Below are positions 1 to 6,032 of a DNA stretch of 9,323 nt, in pieces. The stretch lies in assembly GCA_030638935.1 (NCBI GenBank), contig DAOWDR010000600.1, positions 1 through 9,323 on the forward strand, in the 5' to 3' direction. The DNA comes from Desulfobacteraceae bacterium. GTDB lineage: Bacteria > Desulfobacterota > Desulfobacteria > Desulfobacterales > Desulfobacteraceae. Both the position numbers and the translations under genes were made by a program. The notes below the pieces were generated by a model. The model worked only from the letters and a program-made list of their open reading frames with translations. It was not told where the DNA came from and ran no database searches. How positions within the stretch are numbered: position 1 is the first letter of the stretch; the number at the start of each line of letters is the position of its first letter.

Positions 1-15
1 CAATGAGCTTTTTTA

Positions 16-783
16 GTGGTTTTAACCCGATCCATTATGTTACCCGGACAGAATGGGATTGAAAAAGGGGCTAAAAAAAAATTACCCATGGAAAAGGCCC
101 CATTACAGATCAAAAGGAAAGATATCCGCAATCATGACATTAGCAATTATGACATTCTTTTTGCCAGAATTGCCCTGAAGCAAAAGCTAATCACAAAAAA
201 AATACTGGCAAAAGTATTTTCTTTTCAAAAAAAAGAAAAAGTTTTGGGTAATCTAATTTCCATTGATGACATTCTTGTTGCCAACAAAGCCATAACAAAA
301 GAACAGTGTGATATTATCCGGTGTGAAATGAAAAATGTAGAATCTTTTGATGGGGAAAAAGAGCCCATAAAAGATTCTACCATACCCAACCGGGAACCGG
401 ATAATAAAAACACAGGACAACTGGGTGCATCAATTAAAGAAATGATCAAGCTTGTGGTTTCTGAAAACAAACTGGAAGCCCGCATCCGAATTAAAAAAGA
501 TATTTCCGGCAAGATTATTCCCGATGATATAATTGGTTTTTTAAATCAAAATGATATAATATTTGGAGTTGAAAGCTTGGAACAGATAGCTGCATTTTTA
601 AATGCAGACGCCGATGAAGAAAAAATATTCCTGGTTGCAAAAGGCAAACCGGCAACATTGGGTTGTGATGCATCCATAGAATATCATTTTGATACTGACC
701 ACCTAAAGGCCGGAGCAGTAAATGAAGACGGCAATATTAATTTCAGGGAAAGGGGGGGAGAGACCCCGGGTACAATGCGATGA
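16..783 (+). CDS. FapA/DUF342 family protein, N-terminal part (frameshifted)
   Basis: This is the 5' half of a FapA-family (DUF342, flagellar assembly protein A-like) gene. Residues about 45-105 contain two helical units (ALKQKLI... and VANKAITKEQ...) resembling the small helical N-terminal modules of many deltaproteobacterial regulatory proteins. Residues about 145-247 match the FapA N-terminal domain, with the signatures FLVAKGKPA, IEYHFDTD and EDGNINFRERG. The frame then runs into a 7-G run at 752-758 and ends after 8 unrelated residues, while the expected continuation lies in the +1 frame. The start is uncertain: GTG at 16 is the longest option, with an in-frame TGA at 4-6, and ATG at 37 and ATG at 88 are alternatives. 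None has a convincing ribosome binding site. In Vibrio, FapA takes part in flagellar assembly and interacts with a PTS EIIA protein. DUF342 proteins are widespread, so that role cannot be assumed here. Confidence 0.72.
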   Translation: MVLTRSIMLPGQNGIEKGAKKKLPMEKAPLQIKRKDIRNHDISNYDILFARIALKQKLITKKILAKVFSFQKKEKVLGNLISIDDILVANKAITKEQCDIIRCEMKNVESFDGEKEPIKDSTIPNREPDNKNTGQLGASIKEMIKLVVSENKLEARIRIKKDISGKIIPDDIIGFLNQNDIIFGVESLEQIAAFLNADADEEKIFLVAKGKPATLGCDASIEYHFDTDHLKAGAVNEDGNINFRERGGETPGTMR

Positions 784-2002
784 TCTTTTGGCAACAAAAC
801 TCCCCATGGAAAACGGAAAGCCAGGCATTGATGTTAACGGAAACCCCATCTTTGTGCCTGATGCAAATGATATTGCCCTGAAGTGCGGAGAAGGTACCCT
901 GCTTTCTGAAAATGGTCTTGAGGCCCATGCAAAGATTGATGGTCAACCCAATCTTACTTTAGCCGGAGACCTTTCTGTCTTTGCCGAACTTATCATTCAC
1001 GGTGATGTGGATTTTAATACGGGAAATATTGATTTTGATGGCAATGTTGTTGTGAAGGGCGCTATTATTGACGGGTTCACCATAAAATGCGGAAATCTTA
1101 ATGCTAAAGAAATCTTTGGTGCAAAAATATTTGCAATAGGTGACGTGCATGTCTCAGGGGGAATCATCAGAACTCAGATCAAAGCAGAAGGCAATGTAAA
1201 TGCAAAATTTATCATGAATTCAAATATCAAATCTTTTGGCAGCGTCCTGGTTGAAAAGGAAGTTATAGATTCTAAAATTCGCTCCAGCGGGAACTTTATA
1301 GCAACGCGGGGAAAAATCATTTCATCTTTTATCTCTGCAAAAATGGGCTTTGAATCAATGGAAATAGGTTCCGATGCTTCTAATCCATGCCGAATAAATG
1401 TTGGAATGGATGAAAATATTAAAAAAAGAATCCAGGAATTTAATTATACCATCACTGACAAAAAACAGATCTTGGAAAACCTCCAGAAAAATTATGAAAA
1501 AGAATCAAAACAGCAGGAGACCATACATTTAAAAATATCACAACTCGCCCAGATACAGGATCATCTGATTTTGGAACAACGGTCTTTAAATGATCAGATT
1601 GAAGAATCAAAACAAAGGGGGGTATCAGATGGTATAGACAGGATTCAAGCAAAACTTCTGGTACTCAATGCTGAAGCATGCGCTTTGGATGATCAAGTAA
1701 ATAATTGTTTTAAAAAACAGGAAATGTTGGATGAAAAGATTACAGAAGGTTTGAAAAATATCAAAAACATTATCAAAGAGATTGAAACAATCAGTGACGA
1801 AAAGCAAGCCCTAATGAAATGGTCAAAAGAGGAAAAGGGTATCCCTGTCATTAAGGTCAAAGGTTCGATCTCCCACGGAACAAAAATGTTTGGTATGTAT
1901 TCATCAATAATTCCAAAGGAAACTATCCGAAACATCTTCGTAAAGGAAATTCAACAAACCTATGCTGATAGATGGGAAATGATGATTTTAGAATCTAAAT
2001 AG
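722..2002 (+). CDS. FapA/DUF342 family protein, C-terminal part (frameshifted)
   Basis: This is the 3' part of the same FapA/DUF342 gene. From about residue 14 it continues the family pattern: RVQCDDLLATKLP, then NGKPGIDVNGNPI and AKIDGQPNL. Residues about 80-228 form a repetitive beta-rich stretch (GDLSVFAELIIHGDV, GNVVVKGAIIDG, AEGNVNAKFI, GNFIATRGKI) typical of the right-handed beta-helix of FapA/polymer-forming proteins. Residues about 230-372 are a charged coiled coil, and a small C-terminal domain follows (VIKVKGSISHGTKMFG). The first 13 or so residues, read from ATG 722, overlap the conserved FRERG segment out of frame and are probably not native. However, GGAG at 712-715 lies 6 bases before this ATG, so independent initiation is possible. 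Joined to the upstream part with one G removed, the protein would be about 660 residues. The stop lies one base from the end of the convergent EIIA remnant. Confidence 0.75.
   Translation: MKTAILISGKGGERPRVQCDDLLATKLPMENGKPGIDVNGNPIFVPDANDIALKCGEGTLLSENGLEAHAKIDGQPNLTLAGDLSVFAELIIHGDVDFNTGNIDFDGNVVVKGAIIDGFTIKCGNLNAKEIFGAKIFAIGDVHVSGGIIRTQIKAEGNVNAKFIMNSNIKSFGSVLVEKEVIDSKIRSSGNFIATRGKIISSFISAKMGFESMEIGSDASNPCRINVGMDENIKKRIQEFNYTITDKKQILENLQKNYEKESKQQETIHLKISQLAQIQDHLILEQRSLNDQIEESKQRGVSDGIDRIQAKLLVLNAEACALDDQVNNCFKKQEMLDEKITEGLKNIKNIIKEIETISDEKQALMKWSKEEKGIPVIKVKGSISHGTKMFGMYSSIIPKETIRNIFVKEIQQTYADRWEMMILESK
752..758 (+). other. 7-G homopolymer at the frameshift point of the FapA-like gene
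   Basis: The upstream frame reads correctly to the conserved FRERG, and the downstream frame reads correctly from RVQCDDLLA. With six Gs instead of seven the reading becomes FRERGERPRVQCDDLLA, a seamless family-like sequence. The run is therefore one base too long, either as a real mutation, a phase-variable tract or a sequencing error. Confidence 0.8.
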
Positions 2003-2003
2003 T

Positions 2004-2330
2004 TCAAACCCCTAGTCTCCGGTCGGCACTAATGATAACATTTCTTAAGGTCGCCCTGTTTTTTGCCCGCTTCCATTTTTTTTTAAACATGGGATACAAA
2101 ACCGTCTGGGCAATAGCAGACAGAGCTTGAAGATGGAATTTTCTTTCATCTCTGGAACCCACCAGCACAAAGGCCGCCTGCACCCATGGTTTGGATTTGG
2201 AAAATTCAATCCCTTTTTTGCACCTGGCAAGCAGGAGTGAGAATTTTTTCTTACCATCAATAATTATATGGGGAACGGCAAGGCCCGGAGCCAGTATGGT
2301 TGTAATCTTCTCTTCTTTTTTGATCAGCAT
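2004..2330 (-). pseudogene. PTS EIIA type-2 domain remnant, 5'-truncated (likely from an antiporter-EIIA fusion)
   Basis: The 108-residue reading frame matches the C-terminal two thirds of a fructose/mannitol-type PTS EIIA domain. It has the phosphorylatable histidine context PGLAVPH (His21), then KFSLLLARCKKGIEFS, AAFVLVGSRDERKFHL and LSAIAQTV. A complete EIIA domain is about 150 residues and has roughly 40 more before this point. Homology here starts at the very first codons (LIKKEE), and a stop lies in the same frame shortly upstream, so the gene is truncated at about 2330. In deltaproteobacteria this EIIA subtype is often the tail of a cation/proton antiporter, which I infer but cannot see. 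It is convergent with the FapA-like gene, leaving one base between the stops. It abuts the Usp remnant head to head. Confidence 0.72.
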
Positions 2331-2336
2331 CCTCTG
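2321..2336. other. Junction between two 5'-truncated genes
   Basis: EIIA homology on the - strand begins at about 2327-2330, and Usp homology on the + strand begins at about 2330-2336. Neither extends across the interval. Two divergently read fragments that both lost their N-terminal coding regions at one point indicate a deletion, an inversion or a misjoined assembly. I see no transposase, long repeat or target duplication around it. Confidence 0.7.
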
Positions 2337-2596
2337 GAAAAATTGAAACTGCTGTCAGGGAAGCCGGAAAAATTCTTGAAAATGCCGGTATATTAAAACA
2401 AAATATTGAAACAAAAATCATAAAGGGAGCCAAGAGCCGTGCCATGGCCATTGTTGAAGCGGCCAAAGAAGAAAATTGTGATACCATTGTTTTTGGCAGA
2501 AAAGGAAAGTCCGAGGTGAGTAATTTTGATATAGGCCGTGTTCCCTGGAAAGTTATCCACGGCGCAAAAAAAATGACCGTGTGGATGGTTCCCTAA
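2330..2596 (+). pseudogene. Universal stress protein (UspA family), C-terminal remnant
   Basis: Reading in frame from about 2330 to the TAA at 2594-2596 gives about 88 residues of a UspA-type domain. It has the helix ETAVREAGKILENAGI, then IETKIIKGAKSRAMAIVEAA and the beta strand CDTIVFGRKGKS. The C-terminal GRVPWKVIHGAKKMTVWMV matches the end of double-domain Usp proteins, in which G-x2-G/S-type ATP-binding residues precede the last strands. A full double-domain protein is about 280-300 residues, so some 200 N-terminal residues are missing. A TGA at 2321-2323 closes the frame immediately upstream, and no start codon with a ribosome binding site precedes the homologous region. The fragment begins where the opposite-strand EIIA fragment begins, so both were cut at one junction. 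Confidence 0.75.
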
Positions 2597-2774
2597 TACC
2601 GCTGGCAGAAAATACCCAGATGCTCAAACGTGGAAGAAAGTTGGGATTTAAGATTAACCAGGGTTCCCGGGAGTTCTGAATTGATCATTGAACATACGGA
2701 CATGAATATTGAATAGATTCCTTTGGCGTGATATATGAAATATTTTTAGAAAATCATTATCAAAAGGATATTTT
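2597..2774. other. Intergenic stretch without a recognisable gene
   Basis: No coding region or RNA gene can be supported between the Usp remnant and the large downstream gene. A short palindrome, TCCCGGGA, lies at 2665-2672 but lacks a T tract and is too short to call as a terminator. ATG at 2735 followed by AAATATTTTT then a stop is discussed as a possible alternative start of the next gene. Confidence 0.5.
2762..2768 (+). promoter_or_regulatory. Ribosome binding site supporting a TTG start
   Basis: AAAAGGA lies 6 bases before the TTG at 2775. This is the best-placed Shine-Dalgarno near the start of the 1008-residue gene and is the reason for choosing that TTG. Confidence 0.5.
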
Positions 2775-5700
2775 TTGGGCGGATTTAAGATAAAACCTAT
2801 ATTCTTCGACAGACGGGACCATGACCTGATCAGGATTGTCAACTCTGTTTACGATGCAGCCAACACCCTTTGTTATACCCGCAAACTATATTATCCTTTT
2901 TTCCATCCCCTTGGGATCAAGGAACTGGCAGAGTCCAAGGGGCTTCGCACGGCCTATGCCTTTGTTAATCTTCTGGAATCAATGGAAAGGGGGGAAATAG
3001 AAAATCGCCTCCAGGCACTTAAGGGATTAAAGGATGAAATCCTGAACACTGCCGATGGCACCATGCCGAAAAATACAGCCAGGATTCTTCTCCAGATCAT
3101 GAAGGAGCTTGTCCGGGCAAAGGGCAACTATCCGCTTCAGCTTCAATTGTCCCATAATTTTCGTATGGCGGCATTTGGTAAACCCAGGGTGATCAGAAAG
3201 CTTTTGAAACATTACCATCTTCTGGAAATGCCGGAAGACTGGAATCAGATCACCTTTGACGATCATGTCCATGATGCAAATACCACGGGCCGCAAATCTC
3301 CCACACACCTGATTATGGACGCATGGATAAAAGGAATCCGGCGGTTACGGGTGATATATTATCATTGTATTGAACCCAGGTTTGCCGCAGAACTTATAGA
3401 AGCTGCAAGGATCATGGAGATTGACCTTCGGATAGGCATTGAATTTTGGGCAAGATACCGTGGTCGCCAGATATCATTTATCTGGGTGTCACGGGGGCTT
3501 CCCGATGTTGAGGCCTTCCTGTGTTTTCTTGCCGAACCCCATGTGGTCAAATTCATGGAACAGGGCAGGGCTGTGTTAAGGTTTCAGCAAAAATGTGTCC
3601 TGGGTCTTCTGGACAATTTAAATGAGCGGCATTGGGGTGAACTCTGCCAAAGTCTTGGTATTGATCTACCAAGACTTTGCCCGGAAGAATTTTTGCAGTT
3701 TGCATCTCCGGGCCAGCCGTCAATCATCCGCCTTGGAGAATATATCCACGCTCTGGCTGTCAAGGCAATGAAAAACCATTTAGATGAGCTGGATCAAGAA
3801 TCTGACCTGCCCGATGCCAGGGAAGAACAGGGGATAAAAAACCTGAAGGAAAAAATGGATGGTTTCAGTGTTCAGCACATCGTTTCCACCTATTTATGCC
3901 CTTCAAAACATCCAGGTATACTGCATCCGGTTTCCATCAGCAATGATCCCGAAGTCCCTGACAGACTCAAATTGAGTTTCAAAGAACTTCTTGGAAATAT
4001 TGAGCTGCTCCACCACGATTTCAGAATTACCCTTAAAATAGGAAGCCTGAAACCGGAAGATGTTCTTGAGATTCTTTATGAAGGAAATGGCCTGATTACC
4101 AGGCTTGAAATCATCAATTTAAAAGATTTTGTGGCTGGAACAACTGATCATATTTTACCGGTCAATGTTCTTCAAAAAGCTATTAATACCGGGAGTTTAT
4201 TAAAATTAAAGAGAGTGGTCCGTCAAATTATTCAAGGTATGGACAAGGTCGGATATGCTGACAAACATGATAGAATGGAAAAACTTGTAAATATCCTCCA
4301 TGACATTGATGCCCTGAAAAACATGTATATGGTGCGGCCCCTCAAATCCAGAATAGGAAGCGATTCAACCGGGAAGTCACATCAGGCATATGGAATGGGG
4401 TTTGGTATTATAGACACATTGTCCTTAGGCGCAGTAAAAGAGATCCGAAAAAATATCGGAGAAAGACTTATTCTTCCTGCGAGCATCTCGGTAAGCCAGA
4501 GGATAACCTTTTTTTCGGTAAATAAAATAAAGCCGTTTTTCAAGTGGATTATGAACGCTTTACGATGGATGCCAGGCCTTGATCAGATTTTGCCTGTTAA
4601 AAAAAAGGAGTGGGTATTTGATTCTTTTGCTCTGGACATGAAAAATAAAGGCAATATTGTTACCCTTGGCGGAATCCAAAAGGAAGATGGAAACAGCCTG
4701 GGGCTTGAGTCCCTGGGGGTTGAAGAGATCAATACAGAAAAATCATGGAAAAATCTTAATACAAAATTAAAAAACTGCTTAAAAATTTTCATTGGATTTG
4801 TTCCGGCATTTATATGTTTTGCACTCACAAAAGACTGGTGGTTTCTGGCTTATTTCGGTGCATTTATCTGGTTTGGCATTACCGGTTTGAGAAATATTTT
4901 ACAATCTGTTCTCGGAGGAGGAGGAATATGGCGGACTTCTCTGCTTAAATGGAATGATTATATCAGTTGGGATAGACTGACAGACTCTTTATTGTATACA
5001 GGGTTTTCCGTGCCGCTTTTAGATTATTTGATTAAAACACTTGTCCTTGATAAAGCCTTTGGAATAAACATGTCCAGTCCCATTGCACTCTATTCGGGAA
5101 TGGCCCTTGCCAACGGGATTTATCTTTCATCCCACAATGCCTTTCGAGGGTTTCCCAAGGGGGTAATAGCCGGTAATTTTTTCAGGAGTATCCTCTCCAT
5201 TCCCGTTGCCATTCTTTTTAATTGTTTGATTGGTGGAATTTTAGCCTTTTTTAATATACCAGGTGTTGAAGCTATCCTTCAAAAATGGGCTGCCATCATT
5301 TCAAAGGCTGCTTCAGATACGGTTGCAGGAGTTATAGAAGGAACAGCAGACAGGCTTCGGAACATGAACCTTAGGAAACGGGATATCAAAAATAAATTTT
5401 CAGACCTGTTTGCAACCTATTCCAGGCTGGAACTTCATTTTCCTGAAACCAAAGAACTTAAAATCCTTGAAAACCCTAAGGCTTTGTTTAACAACAGGAA
5501 TTCCGAAGTAAAAGATCTTGCCGTAATGGTAATTATCAACTCACTGGACCTGTTTTATTTCTGGATGTATCTGCCAAGGGCAAGGATTAAAATGCTTGAT
5601 ATGGTTTCAAGGTTGACCCCGGAGGAAAAAACCATATTTTTTCAGGCGCAAAAAATACTGGCCCATGAACAATATATCAGCAGGCTGTTTGTGGACGGAA

Positions 5701-5801
5701 TCCTTGGAAGAAATTTTTCACGGCCCCTGTCTTTTTATCTGACCACATATGAAACCTACCTGTCTGCAATCGAAAAAATCAATCAAAATTCTGTCAGATA
5801 A
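2775..5801 (+). CDS. Large membrane protein with a PHP-phosphoesterase-like N-terminal half (1008 aa)
   Basis: I do not recognise a named family for the whole protein. The N-terminal half resembles a PHP metal-dependent phosphoesterase. Residues 162-166 (DDHVH) fit the D-x-H-x-H metal motif, followed by TTGRKSPTHLI like the usual S-x-G-R/L-SP-x-x-L. Tyr-Tyr-His195-197 sits where TDH normally lies. GIEF with Glu223 fits the third motif. Residues about 265-330 (LLDNLNERHWGEL... PSIIRLGEYIHALAV) resemble the helical insert of PHP proteins, and GSD at 528-530 with His536 may be the final motif. Residues about 668-830 hold roughly four or five hydrophobic segments (IFIGFVPAFICFAL, FLAYFGAFIWFGITG, SILSIPVAILFNCLIGGILA), with another near 914-933. 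No signal peptide is seen. The TTG start has AAAAGGA 6 bases upstream; an in-frame stop at 2736-2738 limits extension. Catalytic activity is unproven because the TDH aspartate is replaced by tyrosine. The gene stands alone, flanked by debris upstream and a signalling operon downstream. Confidence 0.8.
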   Translation: MGGFKIKPIFFDRRDHDLIRIVNSVYDAANTLCYTRKLYYPFFHPLGIKELAESKGLRTAYAFVNLLESMERGEIENRLQALKGLKDEILNTADGTMPKNTARILLQIMKELVRAKGNYPLQLQLSHNFRMAAFGKPRVIRKLLKHYHLLEMPEDWNQITFDDHVHDANTTGRKSPTHLIMDAWIKGIRRLRVIYYHCIEPRFAAELIEAARIMEIDLRIGIEFWARYRGRQISFIWVSRGLPDVEAFLCFLAEPHVVKFMEQGRAVLRFQQKCVLGLLDNLNERHWGELCQSLGIDLPRLCPEEFLQFASPGQPSIIRLGEYIHALAVKAMKNHLDELDQESDLPDAREEQGIKNLKEKMDGFSVQHIVSTYLCPSKHPGILHPVSISNDPEVPDRLKLSFKELLGNIELLHHDFRITLKIGSLKPEDVLEILYEGNGLITRLEIINLKDFVAGTTDHILPVNVLQKAINTGSLLKLKRVVRQIIQGMDKVGYADKHDRMEKLVNILHDIDALKNMYMVRPLKSRIGSDSTGKSHQAYGMGFGIIDTLSLGAVKEIRKNIGERLILPASISVSQRITFFSVNKIKPFFKWIMNALRWMPGLDQILPVKKKEWVFDSFALDMKNKGNIVTLGGIQKEDGNSLGLESLGVEEINTEKSWKNLNTKLKNCLKIFIGFVPAFICFALTKDWWFLAYFGAFIWFGITGLRNILQSVLGGGGIWRTSLLKWNDYISWDRLTDSLLYTGFSVPLLDYLIKTLVLDKAFGINMSSPIALYSGMALANGIYLSSHNAFRGFPKGVIAGNFFRSILSIPVAILFNCLIGGILAFFNIPGVEAILQKWAAIISKAASDTVAGVIEGTADRLRNMNLRKRDIKNKFSDLFATYSRLELHFPETKELKILENPKALFNNRNSEVKDLAVMVIINSLDLFYFWMYLPRARIKMLDMVSRLTPEEKTIFFQAQKILAHEQYISRLFVDGILGRNFSRPLSFYLTTYETYLSAIEKINQNSVR
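3648..3679. repeat. Perfect 13-bp inverted repeat inside the large gene
   Basis: CAAAGTCTTGGTA (3648-3660) and its exact reverse complement TACCAAGACTTTG (3667-3679) are separated by the 6-base loop TTGATC. It encodes residues 292-302 of the 1008-residue protein (from QSLGI to PRL). A hairpin this long and exact is unusual within a coding sequence, and its role is unknown. Confidence 0.85.
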
Positions 5802-5860
5802 TCTTACGAATTTAGTGGCACTATAGCTCGATCTGTTTACTATTGGTCCTGTTTTTTTAC

Positions 5861-5914
5861 AATATGTAAAGAAAGCTGACACAAGCTGGAGACTGTCAAG
5901 AACCTTTACATATT
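5861..5914. repeat. Concentric double inverted repeat in the intergenic region
   Basis: AATATGTAAAG (5861-5871) pairs perfectly with CTTTACATATT (5904-5914). Inside it, TGACA (5877-5881) pairs with TGTCA (5894-5898) about exactly the same centre (5887.5), leaving a symmetric 5-by-5 internal loop and a 12-base apical loop. A T-rich tract follows (from 5915, TCTTTTCCTTTTG). It could be a weak terminator for the large gene upstream, a nested operator, or a structured leader for the downstream kinase operon. The stem is AT-rich and the loop long, so it is not a classical strong terminator. Confidence 0.7.
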
Positions 5915-6020
5915 TCTTTTCCTTTTGTTTTCAAGACGTTATAAAGTTAACAGCTTTGTATTGTTGCTGGCATAAATTTTGAAGATCTAAACCATAGCCA
6001 TTAATGATGAAAGTGTAAAA

Positions 6021-6026
6021 AGGAAG
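6021..6026 (+). promoter_or_regulatory. Ribosome binding site of the histidine kinase gene
   Basis: AGGAAG lies 6 bases before the ATG at 6033 and fixes the kinase start. Confidence 0.6.
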
Positions 6027-6032
6027 CCCAGA

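Noticed and set aside
3..62. Short + strand frame starting ATG at 3 (about 19 residues)
   Set aside because: It has no ribosome binding site, is very short, overlaps the start of the FapA-like gene, and has no recognisable content.
2257..2487. 76-residue - strand frame crossing the EIIA/Usp junction
   Set aside because: It is the complement of the Usp coding region and out of frame with EIIA; it matches neither family.
2665..2672. TCCCGGGA palindrome as a terminator after the Usp remnant
   Set aside because: It is only 8 bp, has no loop suited to a hairpin and no T tract follows.
5814..5830. TGGCAC at about 5815 as a sigma-54 -24 element
   Set aside because: No GC dinucleotide occurs at the required distance; the following bases are CTCG rather than TTGC.
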